NCBI GenBank assembly: GCA_028691845.1
Contig: JAQUYL010000011.1
Location: 58,379-122,378 of the forward strand
Source of the DNA: Opitutaceae bacterium
GTDB taxonomy: Bacteria; Verrucomicrobiota; Verrucomicrobiia; Opitutales; Opitutaceae
Reading direction: 5' to 3'
DNA: 64,000 nucleotides
The position numbers and the translations under genes were made by a program. Below, piece after piece: positions 27,485-37,223 of this stretch (positions within the stretch are counted from its first letter, which is position 1; each line of letters starts with the position of its first letter). The notes below the pieces were generated by a model. The model made no database searches and was not told the DNA's origin. It worked only from the letters and a program-made list of their open reading frames with translations.

Positions 27485-27982
27485 TCAGATTCCCCCCGCG
27501 GTTTTGATTTTTGCGATCAGTGCCGTCGTGCTGAAGCCGGGCAGAAACGGCAGAAACTCGATGCGAGCTGCCACCTGTTGCAACGCTGTGCGTTCATCGG
27601 CGTCGAGCTTTTCGAGCGTATAATCGCCCGCTTTGACATAAATGTCGGGGCGCAGCGCCAGAATCTCTCCCACTAGGCGCGGCGCGCGAAAGATCACAAT
27701 GCCATCCACGCAGGCCAACGCCCCCAGGGCATAGGCCCGTTCCTGCTCGCTCTGCACCGGTCGTGCCGGACCTTTGAGGCGCCGCGTGCTCTCATCGGAA
27801 TTGAGTGCGACGAAGAGCGTGCCGCCGAGCGCCCGCGCCTGCTGCAGGAAATGAAGATGCCCCGTATGCAGCAGGTCGAAAATGCCGTTCGTAAGCACGA
27901 GGGACGCTCCGGCGGACCGCAGTCGCGCGCGCGCTGCGACCGCTTGTTCAAGGGTGAACAACTTGGGATTGGGCAGTTTCAT
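27485..27982 (-). CDS. rfaE2: D-glycero-beta-D-manno-heptose 1-phosphate adenylyltransferase (RfaE2/HldE C-domain)
   Basis: Makes ADP-heptose from heptose 1-phosphate for LPS or S-layer glycans. The 165-residue protein is the stand-alone nucleotidyltransferase domain: 'VLTNGIFDLLHTGHLHFLQQ' with HTGH at 39-42, 'LFVALNSDESTRRLKG', 'RPDIYVKAGDYTLEKL' and the terminal 'LPGFSTTALIAKI' that matches the family's G-STT-II. The separate kinase domain (RfaE1) is not in the window. It lies 23 bases after dnaJ and 2 bases before purN. Confidence 0.9.
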   Translation of the reverse strand: MKLPNPKLFTLEQAVAARARLRSAGASLVLTNGIFDLLHTGHLHFLQQARALGGTLFVALNSDESTRRLKGPARPVQSEQERAYALGALACVDGIVIFRAPRLVGEILALRPDIYVKAGDYTLEKLDADERTALQQVAARIEFLPFLPGFSTTALIAKIKTAGGI

Positions 27983-28005
27983 GCGTCGCGGAAGGAGGGA
28001 TGCGG

Positions 28006-29157
28006 CTAGAAGAATTTCCTGGCCTTTTCAAAGAAGCTCTTGCCGACGGGTTGGTCGGTGTCGCCACTGACGCGGGCAAACTCCTCGAGCAGTTTGCGCT
28101 GTTCGTTGGTCAGGCTGGTCGGCACCTCGACGAGCACGCGCACGAGCTGGTCGCCATGGCCGCCGCCCCGCAATTGCGGCATGCCACGCCCCCTGAGGCG
28201 GAAGGTTGTGCCCGATTGCGTGCCGGTGGGAATTTTGAGAGTCGCCTTGCCCTGCAAGGTGGGCGCCTGAATCGTGCCCCCGAGGGTCGCGAGCGTAAAC
28301 TTGATGGGAATCTCGCAAAACAGATCGTCGCCATGCCGCTCAAAGACCTCGTGTTCCTTTACATGCACGACGATGTAAAGATCGCCAGCTGGGCCGCCCA
28401 TGGCGCCCGCTTCACCGTTGCCGGCCGAGCGCAGCTTCGAACCAGTGTCCACCCCGGGCGGGATGCGCACGTTAATCTTCGTGGTCTGATTCAGGCGTCC
28501 TTCGCCATGGCATTTGGTGCAGACCCGTTCGAAACGGTGGCCTGTGCCGCGACAGGTCGGGCAAACTTGCCGGACATGGGAAAAACCGCGCGAGGTCGTG
28601 ACCTGCCCCGCCCCGTGGCAGGTCGGACAGGTGGTCCGCTTGGAGCCCGGCTCTGCGCCGGAGCCACCGCAATGCTCGCATTCGCCGAGTTTACGGAACG
28701 AAATTTCGCGCTCCACCCCGCTGGCCGCCTCTTCGAGCATAATCTCGAGGTCATACCGCAGATCGGAGCCATGGCGTTCGCCCTCATTGCCGCGCTCCCC
28801 TCCAAAAATGTCATTGAACATGCCGCCGCCGCCCGAGCCGAATACCTCGCGAAAGATGTCGAAGGGATCGTGGAATCCCCCACCACCTCCCGGAAAGCCG
28901 CCCCGCGGACCGCCGGCCCCGCCCTGCTGAAAGGCGGCATGGCCGAAGCGATCGTAAGCCGAGCGCTTATCCGGATCCTTGAGCACCTCGTAGGCCTCGG
29001 AGATCTTTTTGAACTTCTCCTCCGCCTCCTTGTTGCCCGGATTCTTATCCGGGTGATGCTGCACTGCTTTTTTGCGGTAGGCCTTTTTCAGTTCCTCGTC
29101 GGAAACACCGCGTGGCACACCGAGCAGTTCGTAATAGTCTTCTTTTGTGGCACCCAT
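28006..29157 (-). CDS. dnaJ: Chaperone DnaJ (Hsp40)
   Basis: Cochaperone that stimulates DnaK. The 383-residue protein has a J domain with HPD at 35-37, a Gly/Phe-rich linker (about 75-125), and four zinc-binding repeats [24 protein letters not shown] and CTKCHGEG. The two substrate-binding beta domains follow ('[21 protein letters not shown]', '[11 protein letters not shown]'). Everything expected of a type I DnaJ is present. grpE lies 45 bases upstream on the same strand; dnaK and hrcA are not in the window. Confidence 0.97.
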   Translation of the reverse strand: MGATKEDYYELLGVPRGVSDEELKKAYRKKAVQHHPDKNPGNKEAEEKFKKISEAYEVLKDPDKRSAYDRFGHAAFQQGGAGGPRGGFPGGGGGFHDPFDIFREVFGSGGGGMFNDIFGGERGNEGERHGSDLRYDLEIMLEEAASGVEREISFRKLGECEHCGGSGAEPGSKRTTCPTCHGAGQVTTSRGFSHVRQVCPTCRGTGHRFERVCTKCHGEGRLNQTTKINVRIPPGVDTGSKLRSAGNGEAGAMGGPAGDLYIVVHVKEHEVFERHGDDLFCEIPIKFTLATLGGTIQAPTLQGKATLKIPTGTQSGTTFRLRGRGMPQLRGGGHGDQLVRVLVEVPTSLTNEQRKLLEEFARVSGDTDQPVGKSFFEKARKFF

Positions 29158-29202
29158 GGTTCGATCTCTGGCTTGGCCCGCCCGGAAACGGCAGGGGCAT
29201 GC

Positions 29203-29796
29203 TCAGCTCTTGCCCTCCTGTTTGTTGGCAGCACCGCTTGACAGGACGACAGCGGCCGGCCGCAGCAGACGACCGTTCAGCGTGTAGCCGGGACGGACGA
29301 CCTTCGCGACATGCTCTTCGGGCACCCGGTCATCCGGCTGGTGGGCGATGGACTCGTGCAAATGCGGATCGAACAGCTCACCGAGCGGATTGACCTCCTT
29401 GAGGCCATGCTTCGCCAGAGTGTTCTTGAGCTGTTCGAGCACGAGCGCCATGCCGTCCGCAAAACCCTTCACTTCCGTCTGGTTACGCGCCGCGCTGAGT
29501 CCGAGACTGATATTGTCGAGGACAGGCAGCAAATCCTGAGTCAGGCTCGTCACGGCAAACTGCCGCAGCTCCTCCTTCTCCCGCTGGGCCCGCTTGCGGT
29601 AGTTGTCGAGATCAGCCACCGCGCGCAGCAAGCGATCATAGTTTTCGGCAGCCTGCTTTTTCGCCACGTTCAGTTGTTCTTCGAGCGCCAGCGCCGTCAC
29701 GGCAGCTGCCGCGGGTGCCGCGGGTGCCGCGGGTGCAGCGGGTGCAGCGGGTGGGGCAGGCGGAGATGTGGGACTAGTTTGGTCAATTTGACTCAT
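29203..29796 (-). CDS. grpE: Nucleotide exchange factor GrpE
   Basis: Releases ADP from DnaK. The 197-residue protein has an unusual N-terminal low-complexity region of Pro/Ala (about 8-33, with repeated 'AAP'), a coiled coil ('LEEQLNVAKKQAAENYDRLL', 'DLDNYRKRAQREKEEL') and the conserved C-terminal beta domain ('LFDPHLHESIAHQPDD', 'VVRPGYTLNGRLLRPAAVVLS'). The Ala/Pro region is encoded by a 9-bp tandem repeat at 29711-29755. It is followed by dnaJ. Confidence 0.96.
   Translation of the reverse strand: MSQIDQTSPTSPPAPPAAPAAPAAPAAPAAAAVTALALEEQLNVAKKQAAENYDRLLRAVADLDNYRKRAQREKEELRQFAVTSLTQDLLPVLDNISLGLSAARNQTEVKGFADGMALVLEQLKNTLAKHGLKEVNPLGELFDPHLHESIAHQPDDRVPEEHVAKVVRPGYTLNGRLLRPAAVVLSSGAANKQEGKS
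29711..29755 (-). repeat. 9-bp tandem repeat within grpE
   Basis: Five consecutive units of gcgggtgcc/gcgggtgca (the last unit ends differently), coding for repeated Ala-Ala-Pro. Because the unit is a multiple of three, copy-number slippage keeps the frame. Confidence 0.85.
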
Positions 29797-29810
29797 AAAA
29801 GATAAAAAGA

Positions 29811-30581
29811 CTATTTAGCCGGCAGTTTTTCCTCAAGCAACTCGAACACGCCCCGGAGTGTCTCGCCAGTTTTTTTGCCAGAGCCCCTAAGTATGTCGGC
29901 CACTGCATTGAGGGTGTCCCTGCTGGTTTTGAAGATGTCCCCCGTGGCATAGGAGGCACCCCCCCCGCCCGCCAGGGGTATAAAAATTTGCCAGGGATTC
30001 GTCACATTATGCAAGTCGCGATCGAGTCTTAAATTGTACTCCCGCACACTGGGCGTTTTGCCCGAATGATCGGCGTAAACGAGTTTGTCGAATTTCAACA
30101 TCAGATGCCGGATGAGAAATTTCTTCTCCGGACCGGTGTCCTGCCGGCCGGCTGGTTCTTCCTTGCCCAACAAGCCATCCCTGAACTCCAGCGCATTCAG
30201 CTGGTTCTGTTCGTTCCTGACCAGCGTTAGCTTTGGCACATCAAGCATGACTTCGTCTGCGACCAGACGATCACCCAGCAGTGAATACAACTCCACCCCG
30301 GCCTTGAACTGGCGCACCTCCACAAAATCCTCTACCGGATAACCATCGGGATTTCGCAGGATGAGTCCGTGCAGTTCAACCCTGGCGGTCAGAGGATTGG
30401 CGGACAACCGGTCGATCATGATCCCAAATCCAGTCCGGGAACGGATGGCCGACGCCACCATCGCCGGCAGCAAGAAGACCCATGCCAAGACGAGCAGCAG
30501 CGGCATCAACGCCAGCAGGGACAGGAGGCCCTTTAGGATGCCTCCACGGCCCTGGTAGATTCGTGATGCAGCAAGGGTCAT
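29811..30581 (-). CDS. AsmA-like membrane-anchored protein
   Basis: A 256-residue protein with one N-terminal membrane anchor (about 18-45: 'LLSLLALMPLLLVLAWVFLL') and a periplasmic part. The segment 'MIDRLSANPLTARVELHGLI' and 'DFVEVRQFKAGVELYSLLGD' resembles the N-terminal domain of AsmA/DUF748 proteins, which are usually far longer and act in outer-membrane lipid transport. Here only the first domain is present. Its ATG overlaps the manA stop by 4 bases and grpE follows after 14 bases, so it is within the same operon. Confidence 0.65.
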   Translation of the reverse strand: MTLAASRIYQGRGGILKGLLSLLALMPLLLVLAWVFLLPAMVASAIRSRTGFGIMIDRLSANPLTARVELHGLILRNPDGYPVEDFVEVRQFKAGVELYSLLGDRLVADEVMLDVPKLTLVRNEQNQLNALEFRDGLLGKEEPAGRQDTGPEKKFLIRHLMLKFDKLVYADHSGKTPSVREYNLRLDRDLHNVTNPWQIFIPLAGGGGASYATGDIFKTSRDTLNAVADILRGSGKKTGETLRGVFELLEEKLPAK

Positions 30582-31537
30582 GATCCGAGTACAGCAAAGT
30601 GCTCTGTGACCAAGACCACCGATTTTTCAAGTGCCGCAAAGGCAAAACTTCCGGCATAGGGCAGCAGGGCGTTGTCCCCCCGCCGCAGAATGCGGCTGCC
30701 CGTCCGCACGCGGCCCGCAACGACGGACAGAATCCGCGGCTGCTGGCGCCCGGCAACACGAAACTCGGCGCCTGTCGCCAGTGGCACCCGGCGCAGGCGG
30801 AATTCCTTGCTATCGGCCAGCACCGCCGGCGTGTCGGCCGCGGGCACCAGAGGGGAGTCCACCGCACCGTAAAATTGGATCGAGGCCAGCGATTCGCGCA
30901 CATGCAGCTTCCGCGGCCTGCCATCGAGACCCACCCGGCCCCAGTCGTATACGCGGTAGGTCGTGTCTGAGTTTTGCTGGATTTCCAGAATGAGGCAGCC
31001 TGCGTCGATGGTGTGCACGGTGCCGCTGTGCACCAAGATCGAATCCCCCGCCACCACCGGAATCCGCCGCAGGCAGGCCTCCAGGGTCCGGCTCGCGATC
31101 GCCCGCTCAAATTGATCCCTCGTCACCCCGGGCTCCAGGCCTACAAACACGGCTGCACCGGGGGCGGCGGCGGCAATGTACCAATTCTCGGTTTTCGGTT
31201 CGCCCCCCAGAAGCCCCGCCGCCGGTTCCGGAGGATGCACCTGCAGACTCAACCGCTCGCGGCAATCGAGCCACTTCACGAGGAGCGGGAAAGCCCGGGG
31301 TGCCGGCCAGCCCGGCCCCATGATTTCCGCTGCCTGCTCGGTTAGAAGCGCGTGCAATGTGCGGCCGGCATACGGTCCGTCGCGCACTACCGACTGGGCC
31401 TCGGGCCGGTCCACCAATTCCCAACTCTCGCCGATACGCCGTGCGCCGGGCAGGGTGCGTCCCGCGAACTCTTCCAAGGCGCATCCGCCCCATATCCGTT
31501 CCTGGTAAAGCGGCTCAAACTGAATTATTTCCTTCAT
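30578..31537 (-). CDS. manA: Mannose-6-phosphate isomerase, class I
   Basis: Interconverts fructose 6-phosphate and mannose 6-phosphate, supplying mannose for surface glycans. The 319-residue protein is of the short type I form. It opens 'FEPLYQERIWGG' and keeps zinc ligands near H101 ('LQVHPPE'), E117 ('PKTENWY') and H175 ('VHSGTVHTID'), with 'NSDTTYRVYDWGR' farther on. It is the first gene of the minus-strand run and is divergent from ftsK across 110 bases. Confidence 0.93.
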   Translation of the reverse strand: MKEIIQFEPLYQERIWGGCALEEFAGRTLPGARRIGESWELVDRPEAQSVVRDGPYAGRTLHALLTEQAAEIMGPGWPAPRAFPLLVKWLDCRERLSLQVHPPEPAAGLLGGEPKTENWYIAAAAPGAAVFVGLEPGVTRDQFERAIASRTLEACLRRIPVVAGDSILVHSGTVHTIDAGCLILEIQQNSDTTYRVYDWGRVGLDGRPRKLHVRESLASIQFYGAVDSPLVPAADTPAVLADSKEFRLRRVPLATGAEFRVAGRQQPRILSVVAGRVRTGSRILRRGDNALLPYAGSFAFAALEKSVVLVTEHFAVLGS

Positions 31538-31647
31538 TCTCTGGATAAGTTTTTTGTGAAAGAGTCGGTGGGGCTTATTTACATTGACCCGTCAACTCAT
31601 TAGCGTGCAATCAATGTTCTTTAGGGCCCAGCCGGCCCACCACTGAA

Positions 31648-34140
31648 ATGCCCAAAGCGGAGAGTTCAAATCCAAAGGACACACCCTCGTTTGAGGGGCC
31701 GCGTTACCGGCCGAAATGGATCGCCGCCACGCTGTGCTTCATGCTGGGCGTGCTCTTCACGGTAGCGCTGATCGATTTCACCCCGGAGCAAAGCATCCAA
31801 CACTCGACCCACCCGACAAGCGTCAACCTGGTGGGGGTGTTCGGCGCCGAATTCTCGTGGTGGGCCTATCACCTTCTCGGCGTCTCCATCTGGCTCCTGC
31901 CGGTCTTTTTGGGCTGGATGACCTGGGTCAATCTGCGCAATGCCCGGCGCCTCCCCGGCACGCGGCTTCTGGCGATGATCAGCTGCATGGCCTCGCTGTC
32001 GGCGCTGGTGGCGATGCAGCATGTCTTTTTTACCGGCAAAAGCTTCTTCACTGCCGGTCCCGGGGGCATTCTCGGTCAGCTCATCTATGACGACTTTCTG
32101 AAGGATAACGCCGGCGTCTTCGGCTCCGGTCTCATCCTCTCGCTCGTCTACTTGCTCGGCCTGATGTTCATCTTCACGCGCGACATAGCCGCCGAGTTTG
32201 ACCGCATGCTTGCGGGGTTCAATGAATGGCGTCACCAACGCGCCGCTTTGAAGGCCCAGCGTGCGGAGAATTTGCGCCGGCAGCAGGAAGAGCAGGCCAA
32301 GCAAAGGGCCTCTCTGGCGGCCACCGCGACCCCAACTGCAAAACCGTCCCCGTCCAGCTCTATTGGCGCCCCGCCTCCCTCGGGTCTCGGCAAAAAGTTC
32401 GTTGTCCCGCAAAAAGAGGATCCGCTCGCCGAGTCCGCCGCCAAACCGGCAACACCGGGCGGATCCAAGGCCGGCGCGGAAGTCTCCCCACCCCGGTCTC
32501 TGCCGGCAGCCACGCCTCCGGCCACCGACATCAAATCACTCGCTGCGGCCACCGCGGCCAAACTCGATCTCAAGATCGTCACTCCGGAGGAGACCAAAAA
32601 GGCCAAGGTCGTTCTCCCGACCAGATCCGACGACAATTATGAATTCCCTCCGCTCGCGCTGCTCAAGGAGCGTGACCGCAGCTCATCCGCCTCCAGCGAG
32701 GAGGAGCACCGCCAGAACGCCGAAAACCTCATCCGCATCCTCACCGAATTCGGCGTCGAGGTGACGCTCGGGGAAATTCATGTCGGCCCGGTCATCACCC
32801 GCTACGAGGTGGTGCCGGCGCCCGGCGTACGCGTCGAGAAGATCTCGAGCCTCGACAAGAATATTGCCCTCGGCATGAAAGCGCAGTCGGTGCGCATCCT
32901 GGCCCCCATCCCCGGCAAGGCCGCGGTCGGCGTCGAAGTGCCCAACCAGAAGGCCACGCCGGTCGGCTTGCGCGACATCCTCGAGTCGGAGGACTGGGTC
33001 GGCATGAAGGCCGAACTGCCCATCGCCATCGGGAAGGATGTGTCGGGCAAACCGCTCATCTCGGACCTCACGAAGATGCCGCACCTGCTCATCGCCGGTG
33101 CGACCGGCTCCGGCAAATCCGTCTGCATCAACTCCATCATTGCGTCCATTCTCTATAGCGCCAGCCCGAAAAATGTGCGGCTGTTGATGGTTGATCCGAA
33201 AATTGTCGAGCTCCAGATTTTCAATACGCTGCCCCATATGCTGATCCCGGTTGTCACGGAGCCGAAGAAGGTGCCGGCGGCGCTGAAGTGGCTGCTCAGC
33301 GAAATGGAGCAACGCTACCAGATCTTCGCCAAAGTCGGCGTACGCAACATCGCCAGCTTTAACGCGCGCAAAAGGGAGACTAAGGCCGAGCCCGCCCCGT
33401 CCGTTCAGCAACCCGAGCTCGAAGGCGTAGGCGCGATCGACGATATTGAGATTCCCGACCGCCTGCCCTACATCGTTGCCATCATCGATGAACTCGCCGA
33501 TCTCATGATGGTCGCGCCGGCCGAGATTGAGACTTCCGTCGCCCGCCTGGCGCAGCTCACCCGCGCGGCCGGCATCCACCTGATTATCGCGACCCAGCGC
33601 CCCTCGGTGAACGTCATCACCGGCATCATCAAGGCCAATCTGCCCTCGCGCATAGCTTTCCAAGTGGCCTCGCAGGTCGACTCCCGCACCATCCTCGACA
33701 TCAAGGGCGCCGAAACGCTCATCGGCCGCGGCGATATGCTTTTCAATTCCGCCTCCAAGCTCATCCGGGCGCAGGGCGCCTTCGTCTCCGACGAGGAGAT
33801 CTCCACCGTCGTTGAATTCCTGAAAAAGAACGGCCCGCCGGTCTACGCCTCACATGTCCAGGCCCAGATCGACCGCGCCGCCAGCGAGGACGATGAGGAC
33901 GGCGACGACGAGGATGAGGGCGAGGAAGACGATCTTGGCGACGACGACGAACTCTACCGCCAGGCGATCGACGTGCTCAAATCCACTCGCCGCGCCTCCA
34001 CTTCCATGCTGCAGCGCCGGCTGCGGATCGGTTACAATCGGGCCGCCCGAATCATGGAGATCATGGAAGGGAAAGGCATCGTCGGTCCCGAGAACGGTTC
34101 ATCTCCCCGCGAGATTCTGGTGGACCTGGACTCCTTGTAG
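31648..34140 (+). CDS. ftsK: DNA translocase FtsK/SpoIIIE
   Basis: Membrane-anchored motor that clears chromosome dimers at the septum, 830 residues. The first about 190 residues hold four membrane segments, followed by a Pro/Ala-rich linker. The motor has 'VITRYEVVPAPGVRVEKI' (alpha domain), Walker A 'GATGSGKS' near residue 487, Walker B 'YIVAIIDELADLMM', and 'ATQRPSVNVITGIIKANLPS'. A strongly acidic stretch near residues 748-770 (runs of Asp and Glu) separates the motor from the C-terminal gamma winged helix ('DVLKSTRRASTSMLQRRLRI'). All domains are intact. Confidence 0.96.
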   Translation: MPKAESSNPKDTPSFEGPRYRPKWIAATLCFMLGVLFTVALIDFTPEQSIQHSTHPTSVNLVGVFGAEFSWWAYHLLGVSIWLLPVFLGWMTWVNLRNARRLPGTRLLAMISCMASLSALVAMQHVFFTGKSFFTAGPGGILGQLIYDDFLKDNAGVFGSGLILSLVYLLGLMFIFTRDIAAEFDRMLAGFNEWRHQRAALKAQRAENLRRQQEEQAKQRASLAATATPTAKPSPSSSIGAPPPSGLGKKFVVPQKEDPLAESAAKPATPGGSKAGAEVSPPRSLPAATPPATDIKSLAAATAAKLDLKIVTPEETKKAKVVLPTRSDDNYEFPPLALLKERDRSSSASSEEEHRQNAENLIRILTEFGVEVTLGEIHVGPVITRYEVVPAPGVRVEKISSLDKNIALGMKAQSVRILAPIPGKAAVGVEVPNQKATPVGLRDILESEDWVGMKAELPIAIGKDVSGKPLISDLTKMPHLLIAGATGSGKSVCINSIIASILYSASPKNVRLLMVDPKIVELQIFNTLPHMLIPVVTEPKKVPAALKWLLSEMEQRYQIFAKVGVRNIASFNARKRETKAEPAPSVQQPELEGVGAIDDIEIPDRLPYIVAIIDELADLMMVAPAEIETSVARLAQLTRAAGIHLIIATQRPSVNVITGIIKANLPSRIAFQVASQVDSRTILDIKGAETLIGRGDMLFNSASKLIRAQGAFVSDEEISTVVEFLKKNGPPVYASHVQAQIDRAASEDDEDGDDEDEGEEDDLGDDDELYRQAIDVLKSTRRASTSMLQRRLRIGYNRAARIMEIMEGKGIVGPENGSSPREILVDLDSL

Positions 34141-34232
34141 CTCCACCCTGCCCCATTGGCATGCGACGAAGAATCGCACTTACGAGACGATTTCCACTTC
34201 CCCTCGACGGCAAATTTTCCTAACTGATTCTC

Positions 34233-34997
34233 ATGCAGACCATCGGCGAACGGCTAGAGGAAGCACGCAAGCGCAAGGGCATTTCCATCCGCGAGGCCGC
34301 CGAAGCCACCAAAATCCGCGGCGACTACCTCCAAAAATTTGAGGGCAACACCTTTGATGTCGAACTGCCCCCGCTCTATCTCCGCGGTTTTCTGCGCACT
34401 TACGCCCGCTATCTTGGAATCGACGCCGAACGCATTCTGCAGGATTTCGACACGCTGATCGCCGACCAGGGCAAGGCCGTGCGTCGCGAAGCGCGGGAAA
34501 TCTATGGCCGGGTGGAAGTGAGCGAAGGCAGTGGCCACCATGCCCCTGAGCAGGCTGAACATGCCGAGCCGGCTCCCTCTGCCCGCCCGTCCGTTGACCA
34601 AATGGCGCTCATCAAATACGGCCTCATCGGCTTGACGGCACTCGTGGCCGTGCTGGCGATTTTGTTTGCCGTGAGAATCTTCACGTCAGGAAACGGCAGC
34701 CGCCCCGCCAGTACGCCGCCCGCCACTTCCACCGTCCTCAAGGCCGGGACCAACCATGTACTGACCATTGTGGCCACTGAGCCGGTGCGCGTGAAGGTTG
34801 TCCGCTTGATGGATAATTCCGTCCTGCTTGATGGGATGTCCCCGTTGGCGGCCGGACAAACCCGGATCTTTCATTATAGTGACCGGCTCAAAGTCACTGT
34901 GGAAGACCCCAAGAAGATCCGACTCGAAATCGACGGCCAGCGTCTCGAAGTTCCGATCAAGACCTACGGATTTTTCTACGTTGATCCGACCGGTTGA
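34233..34997 (+). CDS. RodZ-like helix-turn-helix membrane protein
   Basis: 254 residues. The N-terminal HTH_25-type domain ('TIGERLEEARKRKGISIREA', 'TKIRGDYLQKFEGNTF', 'YLRGFLRTYARYLG') is followed by a linker, one transmembrane segment (about 126-148: 'YGLIGLTALVAVLAILFAVR') and a periplasmic DUF4115 domain ('VKVVRLMDNSVLLDGMSPL', 'LEIDGQRLEVPIK'). This is the architecture of RodZ, which links MreB to the cell-wall machinery. It starts 92 bases after ftsK on the same strand. Confidence 0.88.
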   Translation: MQTIGERLEEARKRKGISIREAAEATKIRGDYLQKFEGNTFDVELPPLYLRGFLRTYARYLGIDAERILQDFDTLIADQGKAVRREAREIYGRVEVSEGSGHHAPEQAEHAEPAPSARPSVDQMALIKYGLIGLTALVAVLAILFAVRIFTSGNGSRPASTPPATSTVLKAGTNHVLTIVATEPVRVKVVRLMDNSVLLDGMSPLAAGQTRIFHYSDRLKVTVEDPKKIRLEIDGQRLEVPIKTYGFFYVDPTG

Positions 34998-35223
34998 GAT
35001 CAGGGCAGCGCCCTGGCCTCGTCGGTCCTCCCCATTCTGGGGACGAGAAGAACCGAGCAGGTTTGCCTGAGTCTTTTCGGCTGCAAGCGAACCAAGGCCA
35101 TCTTCAAACCTGCAATTCCAACGCGCGGTTCATCTCCCGGCGCGACAACGGAATATTCTGCCGGACCGTCATGCCCGATGAGCCGGTTGGAAGATCAACG
35201 CATGGTTGAGGACAAAACGGGGG

Positions 35224-35868
35224 TTACTTGGCCAACCCGCTGTTTTTTGCCACCCAGGCATCGTAGTCCTTGCGGGGCAGGAAGACGAGCGAAGCGGAAT
35301 TGATGCAATAGCGCAGCCCTGTCGGTGCCGGGCCGTCGTCGAATACATGGCCGAGATGGCTGCCGCACACCGTGCAATGCACCTCGGTTCGAATCTGACC
35401 GTAGCTCGTATCGCGCGATTCACCGAGAAACATCTCTTCCAGCGGTTGCCAGAAACTCGGCCAACCGGTGGCGGAGTCGAATTTCTGTCGGCTGTCAAAC
35501 AGCGGGACATGGCAACCGACGCAAACATAGGCCCCGTCAGCATGGTTGTCCCAATACGCGTTGCGAAACGGAGGCTCGGTGCCCTGCCTCCGTGCAACGG
35601 CATACTGTTCGGGTGTCAGTCGCTGGCGCCACTCGGCGTCGGTGTGCTGCACCTTGGCCTTGCCCATGTCGATGACGGCCTTGGAGGGGAGCCCGCAGGC
35701 CGATTTCTGATCGCCGGGCGGGCAGGACGCCGGGAATTGGTCGCTTTTCATAAGAGGAGGAGAAGATCTGTCCTCGGCTTTCCCCTGCCCACCGGCCGGA
35801 GCCAAGAGGGTCGCCATGGCCGTGAAGGATGACAAAAACATCACACCGTGCATGGGGGGCATGCTCAT
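35224..35868 (-). CDS. msrB: Peptide-methionine (R)-S-oxide reductase, probably exported
   Basis: Reduces methionine-R-sulfoxide in proteins. The MsrB domain shows two CxxC zinc pairs (CVGC and CTVC), 'SATGWPSFW', '[20 protein letters not shown]' and the catalytic Cys in 'RYCINSASL'. Upstream of it is a stretch of about 65 residues that starts with a hydrophobic segment ('[15 protein letters not shown]'), so secretion is likely. ATG 35868 is chosen because it follows the xseA stop (35937) and precedes the hydrophobic stretch; no Shine-Dalgarno supports it, and nearby Met codons at 35853 or 35841 are possible. Confidence 0.87.
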   Translation of the reverse strand: MSMPPMHGVMFLSSFTAMATLLAPAGGQGKAEDRSSPPLMKSDQFPASCPPGDQKSACGLPSKAVIDMGKAKVQHTDAEWRQRLTPEQYAVARRQGTEPPFRNAYWDNHADGAYVCVGCHVPLFDSRQKFDSATGWPSFWQPLEEMFLGESRDTSYGQIRTEVHCTVCGSHLGHVFDDGPAPTGLRYCINSASLVFLPRKDYDAWVAKNSGLAK

Positions 35869-35936
35869 CGAACAGAAAAGCAATATAGCGCAAGTACTCA
35901 GTTTGCGCCAGGGGAGAGAGATGCTCCGGCCCCCAT

Positions 35937-37223
35937 TTACTCCACTCTCACCCGCACCGAGCCATCGTGAAATTCGTTCACAAGGGACTGCCCGGAAGCC
36001 ACGCCGGCTTTGCGCGCCACCGGCCGGCCTTGGGCGTCGCGAACAATCACGAAGCCGCGTTTGAGAACCGAGGCCGGACTGGCCGCCTGCAGACGCTTCC
36101 AAAGCGAAAGCAGCCGGTGCGATTCCTGTTGCACCCGCGTATCGGGAGAAAGCGTAGCCAGTCGGGTCCGTCCTTCCGCCAGCCTGTGGCGTTTTTCCAA
36201 CACGGCCGCACGCAGGGCGGCGTCGAACCGGTTGGTCAGATCATCCAGGCGCAACTGGCTTTGCTCGATTACAGCCGTCGGCGTCAGCAGGCGCAGCCGG
36301 CTGCGCAGATGGGCAACACCCGTTGCGGCCCGTTCGAGGGTCGCTGCCGACCGCGTCTCCAGCGCTCCGCCCGCATTGGCCACACGCTCGGCGCAAGCCA
36401 GGTAGCTGCTCGAAATCAATTCGGCGGCGGCACTCGGAGTTTCGGCGCGCATATCGGCCGCAAAGTCGCACAAGGTGAAATCGATTTCGTGCCCGACGGC
36501 TGAAAGGATGGGCACGGTGCATGCTGCCACCGCCCGCACGAGCGACTCCTCGTTGAAGGCCCACAAATCTTCAAGGCTGCCGCCGCCGCGACCGACGACC
36601 AGCAGGTCGAACAGACGCAAGTCTTCCGCCAGACGCAGCATTGCAGCCATCTCCTCCGCCGCCCCCTCCCCCTGTACTCTGGCCGGCAGCACCACCAGCC
36701 GCCCGCGCCACCCGCGCCGCTGCAGGATGCGGATGAAATCCTGCACCGCCGCTCCGGTGGGCGAAGTCACAAAGCCCACCGTGCGCGGCAGTGCTGGGAT
36801 CGCCGCCTTGGTGACCGGGTCGAACAATCCTTCGCCCGCCAGCCGCTGCTTCAGTTTTTCAAATTCCTGCTGCAGACGGCCGACGCCCTGCTCCAGCAGG
36901 GCCCGCACCACCAGCTGGTACTGGCCGCGCGCCTCGTAGAGGCTCACCTCGCCATAAGCAAGCACCTGCTGGCCGTCGCGCAGCACCACACTCTGGCGCA
37001 CCGCATCGGCGCGGAAAAGGACGCACGCCAGCTGTGCTGTCGCATCCTTGAGGGAGAAATATACATGTCCGCTTGCCTGCGCCCGGAGATTTGACACTTC
37101 GCCGCGCACCCAGCCCGGGCGGAGGCCACCTTCCAGCAATTCCTTCACGCGCCGGGTGAACTCGGCGACGGTCGGTACGCAGCCGGCTTCCTCTCCGAAA
37201 AGGTCAGGGATGCTTCTTTCCAT
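35937..37223 (-). CDS. xseA: Exodeoxyribonuclease VII large subunit
   Basis: Degrades single-stranded DNA; 428 residues. The N-terminal OB fold is at about 17-110 ('[20 protein letters not shown]'), followed by the catalytic region with '[20 protein letters not shown]', '[20 protein letters not shown]', '[20 protein letters not shown]' and a long C-terminal coiled coil. The small subunit gene xseB, often adjacent, is not found here. It overlaps the TVP38-family gene upstream by 20 bases. Confidence 0.95.
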   Translation of the reverse strand: MERSIPDLFGEEAGCVPTVAEFTRRVKELLEGGLRPGWVRGEVSNLRAQASGHVYFSLKDATAQLACVLFRADAVRQSVVLRDGQQVLAYGEVSLYEARGQYQLVVRALLEQGVGRLQQEFEKLKQRLAGEGLFDPVTKAAIPALPRTVGFVTSPTGAAVQDFIRILQRRGWRGRLVVLPARVQGEGAAEEMAAMLRLAEDLRLFDLLVVGRGGGSLEDLWAFNEESLVRAVAACTVPILSAVGHEIDFTLCDFAADMRAETPSAAAELISSSYLACAERVANAGGALETRSAATLERAATGVAHLRSRLRLLTPTAVIEQSQLRLDDLTNRFDAALRAAVLEKRHRLAEGRTRLATLSPDTRVQQESHRLLSLWKRLQAASPASVLKRGFVIVRDAQGRPVARKAGVASGQSLVNEFHDGSVRVRVE

